Counted from the first letter of the stretch, positions 17,423 to 26,331 are shown. The stretch: DNA of 64,000 nt from Dehalococcoidia bacterium UBA2160 (GCA_002328865.1 DCWO01000139.1:24752-88751); one strand, 5' to 3'. A program made the numbers and translations. Notes: generated by a model not told the origin, from the sequence alone.

Positions 17423-18694
17423 TCAGCCTTCCGGCGCCTCGATCTTGTCGAATCCGGCGTACGGCCTCAGCACCTCAGGGACGGCGACTGAGCCGTCTTC
17501 CTGCTGATAATTCTCAAGCACGGCGATCATGACTCGCGACAACGCCAGTCCCGATCCGTTCAGCGTATGCACGAACCTCGGCCTGGCCCCTTGCTCCGGA
17601 CGATATCGAATCATAGCTCGACGGGCTTGGTAGTCGGTGCAGTTCGAGCAAGAACTGACCTCCAGCCATTCCTCCGCTCCCGGCGCCCACAACTCGATGT
17701 CGAAGGACTTAACCGCCGGGGCGGACATGTCGCCAGTGCACAGCTCCAGCACTCGATACGGGATCTCCAGCATCGCAGCGACACTCTCCGCGTCCGCGAC
17801 CAGCTTCTGAAGCTCCTCGGTGGACGTTTCGGGTTCCACGAACTTGTACATCTCCACCTTCTCGAACTGGTGGACTCGCTTGATGCCCCGCGTGTCGCGG
17901 CCCGCGGAGAACTTCTCACGTCGCCAGCACGGCGTGTGAGCGACATAGTTCAAGGGCAGGGTCCCAGCGTCCAGGATTTCGTCCCTGTGCAGGCTGGTGA
18001 TGCCGGCCTCTGCCGTCGGCAGCATCCAGAGATCGTCCTCTTCGTCGTGATACATCTCTTCTTGAAAATGAGGCAAGTGTCCGCTGGCGGTCATCGTGTC
18101 TCGGCCAACCATATACGGCAGATAGACCTCTGTGTAGCCGTGCTCTCTGCTGTGGAGGTTCAGCATCCACGTGATCAGCGCTCGTTGAAGCGCGGCGCCC
18201 TTTCCGTGGAGCACGAAGAACCGCGAGCCGGACAGCTTGACTCCGCGTTCGAAGTCGATGACGTTAAGCGATGGGCCTAGCTCCCAGTGCGGTTTCTGCT
18301 CGAAGCTCTGCTCGCGCGGTTCGCCAACGGAGCGGACCACGACGTTGGAGGACTCATCCAACCCCACGGGCGCGTCATCTTGCGGGATGTTGGGGATCGA
18401 AAGCAATATCTCGTTCAGTTGTTCGTCGAAGTCGCGCAGCGCCCCTTCAAGCTGCTTGATGCGGCCGCCTACCTGGCGCATCTCGTCGATCAGTTCCTGC
18501 GGTCGATCCTTGGAGCGACCGATCTCGCGGCTGACATCGTTTCGACGAGAGCGGAGTTCGTCCGCCTCGACGATGGCGGCGCGCCGTTGCCGGTCGAGGT
18601 CGAGAACCACGTCTAACGGCGCATCGTGACCGCGATTTTGCATGGCGGTGCGGACCAGATCGGTGTGGTCTCGAATGGTTTCTATGCTAATCAA
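17423..18694 (-). CDS. serS: Serine--tRNA ligase
   Basis: 423 residues, the usual SerRS length. The N-terminus (about 30-105) is the long coiled-coil arm that grips the tRNA-Ser variable arm. The class II catalytic core follows, with FSAGRDTRGIKRVHQFEKVE (motif 2) and LNGSGLALSRVMIAVLENYQ (motif 3). It charges tRNA-Ser (and tRNA-Sec, if any). The start is TTG at 18694 behind AAGGTGA. It lies 49 bases downstream of the SelA-like gene and is probably in the same transcript; there is no room for a T-box leader. Confidence 0.97.
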   Translation of the reverse strand: MISIETIRDHTDLVRTAMQNRGHDAPLDVVLDLDRQRRAAIVEADELRSRRNDVSREIGRSKDRPQELIDEMRQVGGRIKQLEGALRDFDEQLNEILLSIPNIPQDDAPVGLDESSNVVVRSVGEPREQSFEQKPHWELGPSLNVIDFERGVKLSGSRFFVLHGKGAALQRALITWMLNLHSREHGYTEVYLPYMVGRDTMTASGHLPHFQEEMYHDEEDDLWMLPTAEAGITSLHRDEILDAGTLPLNYVAHTPCWRREKFSAGRDTRGIKRVHQFEKVEMYKFVEPETSTEELQKLVADAESVAAMLEIPYRVLELCTGDMSAPAVKSFDIELWAPGAEEWLEVSSCSNCTDYQARRAMIRYRPEQGARPRFVHTLNGSGLALSRVMIAVLENYQQEDGSVAVPEVLRPYAGFDKIEAPEG

Positions 18695-18743
18695 CGTTCA
18701 CCTTCGTACCGGAGTAGATGTTTGTGGCTTGCGCCATGGCGTG

Positions 18744-19865
18744 TCAGGAGAGGATCTCTCGTAAACGCTGAGCGATGATCTGCTCGCCGTTTTCTTTGAG
18801 GGTCAGCATTCGGACGGCGAGCCCGTTGTCATCCTGGTGTTCTCGGACCCATATGCTCGGGTTCCCCGCTCGGAGTTCTTCGATGACGTCACCCGCTGTC
18901 TTGCCGACGACATCGGCGTCTATCTCTATGAACAGTCCTTCCGCCGGTCCATGGGCGGGGTAGTCGGACAGCGTTATGCCGCTCAAACCAGTGAGATCGG
19001 ACCTGAGGGCCGAGATCCGCACCTCGTAGGCGGCGAAACGGTCCTCATGATTCATGGTCAGCCACTCGCGAAGCGCGCCGTAGACCGCGACGACCTCCTG
19101 GCGGTCCACCTTCATGGGACGTCCGAAGGAGCGGACAGAAGAGTCCTCGAATCCGATGAAGCTGTGCTTGCGCGCAACGTCCACGAGTTCTTTGCGGCCT
19201 GTGAGCACCCCGCTGGAGTTTACGGCCCCGAAGTATTTGGCGCCGTAAGCGACCAGGTCTGCGCCCATGTTTACGTACGCGCTAAGAAGGTCGGTCGGGT
19301 AAACTTGTCCGGCTGCATCGACGATGATCGGCACATCGTGAGCGTGGCCGATCTCGATGACGGTCTCGATCGGCAACGCGCCCGGCGTGCGGTCTCCCGG
19401 CGCCAGGTAGTGGATCGCGGCGGTGTTGGGGCCGATTGCCGCCTCGAGTTGGTCGACGGTAGTCCGGTCTTCATCGCCGATCTCTACTAGTTTGCCGCCC
19501 GGAATCGTCATGCATCGATCGTACTTGACCCGAAGCTGGCGTTGGATCAGTATTTCGCTTCGCATCCCTGTCGTATCCGGCATGCGCTCGATGTTGTCTT
19601 GATTGTCGCCCGAAATGATCGCGGCCGCTCCAACGGCCAAAGCCGCGGAGCATCCCGAGGTGACCAGAGCCGCTTCGACGCCAAGCATGTCAGCGATGCG
19701 GTGACCGACGCTGTCCATCAGTTCGCCGAGATTGACGTAGAACTCCTCGGAGTCGTCCATCAATGTGCGCACCGTCTCGGATGGTGTGCCGCCGCCGAGC
19801 AGCGTTCGATTGCCCTGCGCGTTCAGCACGGGTCTGACGTTCAACTCTTCGAAGATGCTGGCCAT
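18744..19865 (-). CDS. SelA-like PLP-dependent enzyme (DgaE/SelA family)
   Basis: 373 residues from ATG 19865, preceded by GGAGG at good spacing; an ATG four codons earlier has none. This is a fold-type I PLP enzyme of the SelA-like group. It has the N-terminal PVLNAQGNRTLLGGG and LVTSGCSAAL segments, and the putative PLP lysine lies in YGAKYFGAVNSSGVLTG. Relatives include D-glucosaminate-6-phosphate ammonia-lyase and selenocysteine synthase. It is shorter than true SelA and no other selenocysteine gene is nearby, so a role in sugar-acid or amino-acid metabolism is more likely. The substrate is unknown. Confidence 0.8.
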   Translation of the reverse strand: MASIFEELNVRPVLNAQGNRTLLGGGTPSETVRTLMDDSEEFYVNLGELMDSVGHRIADMLGVEAALVTSGCSAALAVGAAAIISGDNQDNIERMPDTTGMRSEILIQRQLRVKYDRCMTIPGGKLVEIGDEDRTTVDQLEAAIGPNTAAIHYLAPGDRTPGALPIETVIEIGHAHDVPIIVDAAGQVYPTDLLSAYVNMGADLVAYGAKYFGAVNSSGVLTGRKELVDVARKHSFIGFEDSSVRSFGRPMKVDRQEVVAVYGALREWLTMNHEDRFAAYEVRISALRSDLTGLSGITLSDYPAHGPAEGLFIEIDADVVGKTAGDVIEELRAGNPSIWVREHQDDNGLAVRMLTLKENGEQIIAQRLREILS

Positions 19866-19898
19866 GGGCGCCTCCATTGGGCTGTCGGATTGCAGGAT

Positions 19899-19927
19899 AT
19901 TCTATGGCTACGGCTGAGCCTGCGCAA
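19899..19927 (-). promoter_or_regulatory. Candidate promoter for the SelA-like gene and serS
   Basis: On the minus strand TTGCGC (19927-19922) and TAGAAT (19904-19899) are separated by 17 bases. Transcription would start near 19892, close upstream of the ribosome site. Confidence 0.5.
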
Positions 19928-19993
19928 CCCTCGGCGGACCAGACTCCCCGATCTGGGTTCGACATGCTGGAGGCGGGCTCGTCAGCATCAGCG

Positions 19994-19999
19994 TATAAT
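19994..19999 (+). promoter_or_regulatory. Candidate -10 box for the gene at 20050
   Basis: A perfect TATAAT lies about 50 bases before ATG 20050. No good -35 hexamer is seen at the right distance. Confidence 0.35.
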
Positions 20000-20049
20000 T
20001 GCCAGGGGTCGCCTGACGGACGGCGGCAGTGTGCAGCAGGAGGGTTACG

Positions 20050-20415
20050 ATGCCGGAGGGCCATTCGGTGGTGACGGAATACGCGGACGAACTGGTCCAA
20101 ACCCCTCGGGCCCACCTAAGACTTGAACTCAAACAAGACGAAGACGGACTGTCGCTGGAGCATACTGGTCAGCTCCTCGCCAGATGTCACCTGAGCAGGG
20201 AGGGCATGGTGGCGGGAGGATTCTTGGCAAAAGCCCTTGGTGTGCCGATTCCTCCGATCGGAGAATCGGTGACCGCCCGGGTCTCGACAGGTGTGCTGTA
20301 CCGTGCTCTGGGAATCTGTCAGTTGGACTTCGAAGAGGAATCTTCTTTCGTGCTCTTGGAGCGTCTGCTCGACGAAGCCGAGATGCAACGGGGCGCTCGA
20401 AGCGACGCCGAGTAG
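20050..20415 (+). CDS. Hypothetical protein, 121 residues
   Basis: The ATG at 20050 follows AGGAGGG by five bases, a very good ribosome site, which rules out the GTG 21 bases earlier. The protein is soluble-looking and acidic toward the end, with the stretch GGFLAKALGVPIPPIGESVTARVSTGVLYRALG cut by prolines, and no cysteine cluster. I do not recognise the family. It precedes the MaoC/plsX operon, but a separate promoter between them suggests independent expression. Confidence 0.7.
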   Translation: MPEGHSVVTEYADELVQTPRAHLRLELKQDEDGLSLEHTGQLLARCHLSREGMVAGGFLAKALGVPIPPIGESVTARVSTGVLYRALGICQLDFEEESSFVLLERLLDEAEMQRGARSDAE

Positions 20416-20424
20416 TCGTCTGCG

Positions 20425-20453
20425 TTGATTTGGCCTCCGGTTGGCTCTATAAT
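20425..20453 (+). promoter_or_regulatory. Promoter for the hadAB-like/plsX/fabG/fabL operon
   Basis: TTGATT (20425-20430) and a perfect TATAAT (20448-20453) with a 17-base spacer. The start point would be near 20460, about 38 bases upstream of the first MaoC-like gene. Confidence 0.7.
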
Positions 20454-20497
20454 CGTTGCGGATTTTGTGATGCACGCGAAGAGAGGTCGGAAGTTCT

Positions 20498-20920
20498 TTG
20501 CCTGTTGATTACGGTGCCCTCTCGCCCGGACAGACGATTTCACGGCACACATACGTCGTGGACGACGCCATGGTCGATCGCTACGTGGACGCAGTTCAAG
20601 ACGAATCGCACATGGCAACGGAGCGCGAACTGGCGCCTCCGATGTCAATCGCGGCTCTGAGTCTGACAGGCGTGGTTCAAGACCTCCAAATCCCTGGCGG
20701 GACGCTTCACGTCGGCCAGGAGTTTCAGTTTTCGGGAGCGGTTTCGGTCGGCGCCACGCTTGAGTGCGTGGCCACGTTGAAGACGAACTCCATCCGCGGC
20801 GGTTGGAGGTTCATGGTGGTGGACTCGGTGGTTACGGAAGGGGGAAACCGGCTGGTGATGACCGGAAAGAGCACCATTACGCTTCCCGAAGACCTCGCTG
20901 GCGGCGGGGCTGGAAAGTGA
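20498..20920 (+). CDS. MaoC-like HotDog protein, HadA-like (non-catalytic partner)
   Basis: 140 residues of HotDog fold. It resembles the N-terminal MaoC half found as HadA in actinobacterial type II fatty acid synthesis: VDDAMVDRYVDAVQD, APPMSIAALSLTGVVQ, and LHVGQEFQFSGAVSVGATLE. It lacks the catalytic D-x4-H, so it would act as the structural or substrate-binding partner of the next gene. Its stop overlaps the start of that gene by four bases (GTGA), as expected of subunits made in equal amounts. It heads the fatty-acid operon. Confidence 0.75.
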   Translation: MPVDYGALSPGQTISRHTYVVDDAMVDRYVDAVQDESHMATERELAPPMSIAALSLTGVVQDLQIPGGTLHVGQEFQFSGAVSVGATLECVATLKTNSIRGGWRFMVVDSVVTEGGNRLVMTGKSTITLPEDLAGGGAGK

Positions 20921-21321
20921 ATCAGGGCGATGCGCTCCCAAGCGTAGAGAAGTCCGTGACACAGGAGCGGGTCGAGCGCTATGCTGAAGCGTCCGGTGAT
21001 TTCAACCCAATCCATGTTGATGACGAATTCGCCTCACAGTCCCAGTTTGGCGGCAGAATCGCCCATGGGATGATGATCGCGGCGACCATCTCGGAGATGA
21101 TGACCACCGCGTTCGGACGAGCCTGGCTCGAATCGGGCCGGATGAAGATCAGGTTCCGCGCGCCGGTGTTCCCGGGCGAGCAGATTCGGACCGGCGGCAC
21201 GGTGAAATCGGTTCGAGAACGAGACGAAGGCGTTGAGATTGCGTGTGCCGTCCAAGTGACCAAGGACAATGGCGAAACCGCCATCAGTGGAGACGCCGTC
21301 GTTACCGTGGAGGCCGGATAA
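20917..21321 (+). CDS. MaoC-like (R)-specific dehydratase, HadB-like
   Basis: 134 residues from GTG 20917, whose start overlaps the previous stop. The hydratase-2 motif is complete: ASGDFNPIHVDDEFAS with catalytic Asp28 and His33, then GGRIAHGMM. Such subunits dehydrate (3R)-hydroxyacyl-ACP or hydrate enoyl-CoA. Because it pairs with a HadA-like gene and lies with plsX, fabG and fabL, the dehydration step of fatty acid synthesis is the likely role, in place of FabZ (inference). Confidence 0.85.
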   Translation: MNQGDALPSVEKSVTQERVERYAEASGDFNPIHVDDEFASQSQFGGRIAHGMMIAATISEMMTTAFGRAWLESGRMKIRFRAPVFPGEQIRTGGTVKSVRERDEGVEIACAVQVTKDNGETAISGDAVVTVEAG

Positions 21322-21380
21322 ACCGTCATGCGAGTGGATTGTTTTCAAGGGGCTGGGTTTGAAGACGAGGAGGGAACGTT

Positions 21381-22400
21381 TTGACCGCTGAACAGAATCT
21401 TGTCAGGATCGCCGTGGATGCCATGGGCGGCGACAACGCGCCTGCCGAGATCGTCAAAGGAGCGGTTGAGTTTGCCAGGACCGGAAGCGCCCAGATCATG
21501 CTGGTCGGAGACGAAGACGCATTAAACTCGGAACTAACCGGGCTCGACACCGACGGCCTGCCCGTCGCCGTCGTCCCGTCGGAAGGCGTCATCAGAGAAG
21601 GTGAGCCGCCGGCGTTGGCGTTGCGGCAGAAACCCAAAGCCTCCATAGTCGTCTCGACCGCGATGGTAAAACGGGAGCAGGCCGACGCAAGCGTTACCAT
21701 GGGGTCCACCGGGGCGGCCATGGCGGCTGCGGCGGTTGTGCTTGGAATGACGAAAGGCGTGGAGCGTCCGGCGCTGGGGGGACCAATCCTCGGCACGGCG
21801 CCGAGAACCGTGATATTGGACGTTGGAACCAATGTAGATTGCAGGCCTCAACAGCTCGTCAGTTTCGCGGTGATCGGAGATGTCTTCGCCCGCCACTTTT
21901 GGAACATCGAAAAACCGCGCGTCGCCCTCCTGAGCGTTGGCGCCGAGGTCGGGAAAGGCAACCGGCAAGTTCGCGAGACAACTGAGTTATTGGAAAAGAG
22001 CGGCCTGAATTTCGTGGGCAACGTGGAAGCTCACGAGCTGGCCAAAGGAGCGGTCGACGTCGCCGTATGCGATGGATTCGTCGGCAACATCGTCATGAAG
22101 CTTACGGAGGGAATCGGGGATGCGATGGACGCGCGTCTCCGAGATCTGCTCGACGGCGCGCTGCCGCCTGAAGAGGTCAACCGCGTGACCGCTGGTTTCC
22201 ACGAACTGACAAATGTGGTCGAGATGACCGGCGGAGGGCCGTTGTTCGGCGTGAACGGCGTAACCGTGGTCGGGCACGGCTCGGCGAAAGCCACCGCAGT
22301 GTATCGCGCCATCGGAGTGGCTAAGATCGCAGTCGAAACTGGGTACGTCCCTCAGATCAACCGAGACCTAGAGGCAGTCCACGCCAAACTCGATGCATAA
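21381..22400 (+). CDS. plsX: Phosphate acyltransferase PlsX
   Basis: 339 residues, normal family length. It has the N-terminal VDAMGGDNAPAEIVKGA signature, then TMGSTGAAMAAA and DVGTNVDCRPQQLVSFAVIG, and the C-terminal TGGGPLFGVNGVTVVGHGSA. PlsX turns acyl-ACP into acyl-phosphate for phospholipid synthesis at the membrane. The TTG start follows GAGGAGGG. It sits between the MaoC pair and fabG, as plsX often does next to fatty acid synthesis genes. Confidence 0.97.
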   Translation: MTAEQNLVRIAVDAMGGDNAPAEIVKGAVEFARTGSAQIMLVGDEDALNSELTGLDTDGLPVAVVPSEGVIREGEPPALALRQKPKASIVVSTAMVKREQADASVTMGSTGAAMAAAAVVLGMTKGVERPALGGPILGTAPRTVILDVGTNVDCRPQQLVSFAVIGDVFARHFWNIEKPRVALLSVGAEVGKGNRQVRETTELLEKSGLNFVGNVEAHELAKGAVDVAVCDGFVGNIVMKLTEGIGDAMDARLRDLLDGALPPEEVNRVTAGFHELTNVVEMTGGGPLFGVNGVTVVGHGSAKATAVYRAIGVAKIAVETGYVPQINRDLEAVHAKLDA

Positions 22401-22447
22401 TCTGGACACACGGACGAAATGACGATAGATCCGCGTCAGGAGGAGTC

Positions 22448-23200
22448 TTGGTCAAGTCCGACATTGAAGGCAAATTCGCACTCGTAACCGGCGCTTCGAA
22501 AGGCATCGGCAGAGCTATCGCCCTGAGGTTGGCCGATGAAGGCGTCAACGTTGCGGTCAACTACAATCGGTCCGAGGACGCCGCCCACAAGGTGGTGGCC
22601 GATCTGGAGGCCGTGGGCGTCAAATCGTTCGCGGTCCACGGGGACGTCAGTCAAGTCGATCAAGTTCAAGCCATGGTTTCCAGTGTGCAAGACGCGTGGG
22701 GCAGAATCGACATCCTCGTAAACAACGCGGGCATCATAAGCGACGGACTGCTCGTGCGTATGTCCGACACTGCTTGGGATGACGTCATGGGGACCAACCT
22801 GAACGGCACATTCCATTGCACCCGCGCAGTGTTGCGTCAGATGATCCGCCAACGCTGGGGACGGATCATCAACATCGGATCGGTCGTAGGAATCAGAGGG
22901 AATATCGGACAGGTCAACTACTCTGCATCCAAGGCGGCGATCATCGGCTTCACCAAAGCGCTGGCTAAGGAAGTGGCGACCCGAAACATCACGGTCAACA
23001 CCGTGACACCCGGATACATCAGCACCGACACCGTGGACGTGCTTCCCCAAGAAACCAAAGACCGCATCATGACGTGGATACCGCAGGGACACTTCGGAGA
23101 AGTGGACGACGTGGCGCACTTGGTCGCCTACATCGCCAGCGAGCGAGCAAAATACCTGACCGGCCAGATCGTCAGCATCGACGGCGGGATGGCCATCTAG
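22448..23200 (+). CDS. fabG: 3-oxoacyl-ACP reductase FabG
   Basis: 250-residue short-chain dehydrogenase. It shows the NADPH-binding TGASKGIGRA, NNAG (ILVNNAGII), catalytic Ser/Tyr/Lys in IGSVVGIRGNIGQVNYSASKAA, and DGGMAI at the end. FabG reduces 3-oxoacyl-ACP in fatty acid elongation, and the neighbours plsX, fabL and the dehydratase pair support that role over other SDR functions. The start is TTG behind AGGAGG. Confidence 0.93.
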   Translation: MVKSDIEGKFALVTGASKGIGRAIALRLADEGVNVAVNYNRSEDAAHKVVADLEAVGVKSFAVHGDVSQVDQVQAMVSSVQDAWGRIDILVNNAGIISDGLLVRMSDTAWDDVMGTNLNGTFHCTRAVLRQMIRQRWGRIINIGSVVGIRGNIGQVNYSASKAAIIGFTKALAKEVATRNITVNTVTPGYISTDTVDVLPQETKDRIMTWIPQGHFGEVDDVAHLVAYIASERAKYLTGQIVSIDGGMAI

Positions 23201-23210
23201 GCGGCTGCAA

Positions 23211-23960
23211 GTGTCATTCGAAGGTAAGGTTGTGCTGGTTACGGGCGCCTCCAGGGGCATCGGGCGTGCGGTGGCGCTGGAGTTCGCGCGCCGTGGCGCC
23301 GACATCGCCTTCAACTATCTGCGAAACCACAGAGCCGCCTCCGCAACCCAGGCAGACATCGAAGCCCTTGGCGTTCGATGTCTGAAACTCAGAGCCCACT
23401 TGGGAGACGCTGAGAAGATCCGCGACCTGTTCGCACGCGTGGAGCAGGAATTCGGCCGGCTCGATATCCTGGTGAACAACGCCGCCACCGGCGTCCAGCG
23501 CACAGCCTCCGAACTGGAGGAGAAGCACTGGGACTGGACCATGGGGGTGAACGCCAAGGCGCCCTGGCTGTGTTCCGTGGAAGCTGCTCGCTTGATGCGT
23601 GACGGCGGCCACATCGTAAATCTCACCAGCGAAGGGTCTCGGCGCGTGCTGCCGTATTACTTTTCCGTCGGCACGTCGAAAGCGGCGCTTGAAGCGATCA
23701 CGAGGTACCTGGCGATCGAATTGGCCGCGAAAAACATCTCGGTCAACGCGGTGTCGGGAGGCTACATCGAGACGGGCGCACTTGACCACTTTCCGACGAA
23801 GGAACAGATGCTCGAGGCGGGCCGGGACACCCCGGTCGGCCGAATGGTTACCGTCGAGGACATCGCCGGAGTCGTCGCATTCCTTTGCACCCCCGGGGCA
23901 AACATGATTCGCGGCCAGGTGATTCTCGTCGATGGGGGCGTGACGCTGAAGGCCGAATAG
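23211..23960 (+). CDS. fabL: Enoyl-ACP reductase FabL type
   Basis: 249-residue SDR with close resemblance to FabL of Bacillus: LVNNAATGVQRTASELEEKHWDWTM is cut here to its key part, NNAATGV and EKHWDWTM, with Y-x6-K in YFSVGTSKAALEA and NAVSGGYIETGAL, DHFP, and MIRGQVILVDGG. FabL uses NADPH to reduce enoyl-ACP, the last step of each elongation round. It lies ten bases after fabG and completes a reduction-dehydration-reduction set with the MaoC pair. A second enoyl reductase, FabI, is encoded at 44353-45132. Confidence 0.88.
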   Translation: MSFEGKVVLVTGASRGIGRAVALEFARRGADIAFNYLRNHRAASATQADIEALGVRCLKLRAHLGDAEKIRDLFARVEQEFGRLDILVNNAATGVQRTASELEEKHWDWTMGVNAKAPWLCSVEAARLMRDGGHIVNLTSEGSRRVLPYYFSVGTSKAALEAITRYLAIELAAKNISVNAVSGGYIETGALDHFPTKEQMLEAGRDTPVGRMVTVEDIAGVVAFLCTPGANMIRGQVILVDGGVTLKAE

Positions 23961-23972
23961 GGCGCCGAGGTA

Positions 23973-23997
23973 GGCTCGGTCCAATAAAGACCGAGCC
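23973..23997. terminator. Hairpin between convergent fabL and ygfZ
   Basis: Perfect 9-bp stem GGCTCGGTC (23973-23981) and GACCGAGCC (23989-23997) with a 7-base loop. There is no clear T-run on the plus side. It lies 12 bases after the fabL stop and faces the end of ygfZ, so it could act in both directions. Confidence 0.6.
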
Positions 23998-24077
23998 ACC
24001 AGTCACCGAGTGTCGCCGATGCACCGGCGGTTTGCGGCCAAGTGCAAAAACCTACATCAGACCTGATCTTCCGAACA

Positions 24078-25070
24078 TCACGTTATGACCACATCGACCT
24101 GGTCATCGGCGACCAGGGTCGTTCCGGGCTCGGAATGAGATTTCCGAACCAACGCCAGCGCGATGCGGCGGTCAGATCCGTCTTCGTTGAAGCTCGACGT
24201 GACAACGCCAACGCTTCGCTCGCTCGACGCCAGAGAGGCGCCAACGGGGATGGTTGCGTCAGAGTCCCACGTGAGTGACACGAGGCGCCGCTGCACTTTG
24301 TCATAGGCGTTCAGCCGGGCGACGACCTCCTGACCGATGTAGCAGCCCTTGTTGAAGCTGACGTGTTCGAGCAGCCCAGCCTCCAGCGGATTGTACTCCT
24401 CGGTCAACTCGGCGCCAAATGTCGGGATGAGGTTTTCGATCCGCAGCAGTTCCGCCGCCGCAGGATCGACGGTCGAGACGCCGATGGCGGCGAAGCGTTC
24501 GCGAACCTCAGCCTCGGTTGTGCGGCCCGTGACTATGTCGTAAGCACTCACTCCCAAAGAATCTGTTCGGACCACGGTCACGCCGTCCAAGGTTTGGCAG
24601 ACGCCATTGTTGAACAAGTCCCAATTGCCGCAGTCCATGGCCAACGCCGCGTCGACAGCGCTGGCCGACTTCGGACCGACGACGCTGATGGTTGCGGTCT
24701 CTTCGGTGATGTCCTGAACTTCGACGTCTTCCGTAAACGTGTAGAAGTCGATCCACTCGGCCACCTTGTGCTGGTTGCCGCGCCCTGTGAGCACGAGTAG
24801 ATGATCTCCGCGGTGCAGGACGGTCAGTAAATCGATCACGCGGCCCTTGTTGGTTGTGAGCACGGTTCCCGCGCCGAGTCCAACAGTCAAGCCACGGAGG
24901 TCGTTGGTGGAGAGTCGATCCAACAGATCGATCGCGTCGTCTCCGGTGATCTTGAGTCGGCCTACGGCGGACCTATCGACGAGCGCGGTTTGTTCGGTTA
25001 GAACCCGGAACTGCGTTGAAAGGACATCGTCAACATCGCGCGAGATCGGAACTGCTTTGGGGGACGCCAT
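24078..25070 (-). CDS. ygfZ: YgfZ/GcvT-like folate-binding protein
   Basis: 330 residues. The family signature KGCYIGQEVVAR is at 241-252 and contains the conserved cysteine. YgfZ proteins bind tetrahydrofolate and help mature or repair certain Fe-S enzymes. The overall layout matches GcvT-fold proteins without the glycine cleavage catalytic residues. The next gene upstream in the same direction is an IscA-type Fe-S assembly protein, which fits that role. No gcvH or gcvP is nearby, so an aminomethyltransferase is unlikely. Confidence 0.88.
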   Translation of the reverse strand: MASPKAVPISRDVDDVLSTQFRVLTEQTALVDRSAVGRLKITGDDAIDLLDRLSTNDLRGLTVGLGAGTVLTTNKGRVIDLLTVLHRGDHLLVLTGRGNQHKVAEWIDFYTFTEDVEVQDITEETATISVVGPKSASAVDAALAMDCGNWDLFNNGVCQTLDGVTVVRTDSLGVSAYDIVTGRTTEAEVRERFAAIGVSTVDPAAAELLRIENLIPTFGAELTEEYNPLEAGLLEHVSFNKGCYIGQEVVARLNAYDKVQRRLVSLTWDSDATIPVGASLASSERSVGVVTSSFNEDGSDRRIALALVRKSHSEPGTTLVADDQVDVVIT

Positions 25071-25156
25071 CGTCGCCTCCTGTCAGAACGCAAAGCGCCG
25101 CGACGTCATGCGCGGCATTGCGTTGAAGCACTGGGTTCTGGATGTTGCGGTCCGGG

Positions 25157-25507
25157 CTAGACGCTAAACGACGTGCCGCATCCGCAGGTTGTCTTGGCGT
25201 TGGGGTTGTTGAAAACGAACCCTTTGCCGTTGAGCCCGCCCGAGTACTCCAGCGTGGTGCCGGCAAGGAACACGTACGATTTGCGGTCCACGAAGAGTTT
25301 CACGCCATGGTCTTCAATGACCTTGTCGTTCTCACTAGGCTCGGCGGCCAGATCCAGCACATAGGTGAGGCCGGAGCAACCGCCGCCTTTGACGCCGACC
25401 CTCAGGTGTGCGTCCGGGTCGCCGGCTTGTTGGGCGAACACGCGGACGTGATCCGCTGCCTGTTCCGAGATGCTGATGGTTAACGGTTCGGGCTTTACTC
25501 TTGCCAT
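25157..25507 (-). CDS. HesB/IscA-type iron-sulfur cluster assembly protein
   Basis: 116 residues from ATG 25507. The three conserved cysteines of A-type carriers are present: Cys44 in GGGCSGLTY, and Cys108 and Cys110 in TTCGCGTSFSV, at the very C-terminus as usual. A-type proteins carry Fe-S clusters to target enzymes. It lies 86 bases upstream of ygfZ on the same strand, so the two probably form a Fe-S maturation unit. Which A-type class (IscA, ErpA or SufA) is not decidable by eye. Confidence 0.93.
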   Translation of the reverse strand: MARVKPEPLTISISEQAADHVRVFAQQAGDPDAHLRVGVKGGGCSGLTYVLDLAAEPSENDKVIEDHGVKLFVDRKSYVFLAGTTLEYSGGLNGKGFVFNNPNAKTTCGCGTSFSV

Positions 25508-25828
25508 TACACTCAACCGTCCTTGAAATTGAGGGACCGTTCGGAACGTCCCCAATTCATTCTACAGAATGTGTCAACCTTCTGCGCTCTGAAACAGAGT
25601 CCTGACGCGAACTGACATGCCGAGACTGATTTCGTGCTTGGACCGCATCGGATTGCCCAGGTTCGCTACACCAGCGGCTGTGATAGCCTGAGTTGATGCG
25701 ACACTGGACGGACTTGGGAAGTCGTGCATGTTTGTCAACGTACACAGGCAAGGCTGAAGGGCGGCGCCACTTTGGCCCACGCGCCTCGGTAATGACGTGA
25801 ACCGAGCTCGGTGGCTTGGCCGCATGCC

Positions 25829-26014
25829 CTACGCGGCGCTTTTCTTGCGGCCGGGTTTCATCTTGCCCTTCTTGATCTTGATATTGAGCGAGAACGCTGG
25901 CTGCGTATCGCGCATGTGTCCGCACTGCAAGCATTCTTCGTAACGGCCATAGTGATCGGCACGCTCGTGCACGTCGCCGTTGCATCTTGGGCATGCCCGA
26001 AAGAGCAATGTCAT
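25829..26014 (-). CDS. Small zinc-ribbon protein
   Basis: 61 residues from ATG 26014, with AAAGGTGG at good distance. CPRCNGDV and CLQCG form two CxxC pairs about 21 residues apart, a typical zinc ribbon. The C-terminus is very basic (KIKKGKMKPGRKKSAA), which suggests nucleic acid binding. No family is recognised. It is alone between the Fe-S genes and an AT-rich intergenic region. Confidence 0.7.
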   Translation of the reverse strand: MTLLFRACPRCNGDVHERADHYGRYEECLQCGHMRDTQPAFSLNIKIKKGKMKPGRKKSAA

Positions 26015-26207
26015 GATTGCTTCCACCTTTCATCCTGCGATAGAGAAGTGATCATTGGCTTGGCGCCAACCGCCTGCCGCCGGGGCCATGTATCTCGTAT
26101 CCGAACACTGCTAGGTCGCGCACCGTAGATTGATGCAGTTCGCGCAGTTCAGCATTCCATGGACTGGTCGTGGCACAAGGCAGTGGTCAGGTGTTGTGAT
26201 CGCAAGT

Positions 26208-26236
26208 AAGGTATCATGCTATATGCGGTTTGTCAA
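26208..26236 (-). promoter_or_regulatory. Weak candidate promoter reading toward the zinc-ribbon gene
   Basis: A perfect TTGACA (26236-26231, minus) is followed after 17 bases by TACCTT, a poor -10 match. It is about 190 bases upstream of the zinc-ribbon start. Confidence 0.3.
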
Positions 26237-26331
26237 CTTTGCAATGCTTTTTGTGCATAAAAGAAGATAGGTACAGATCAGGGCTATATCGAGTGCGTCC
26301 GACGCATTGATGAGGATATCCCCGGATACGA

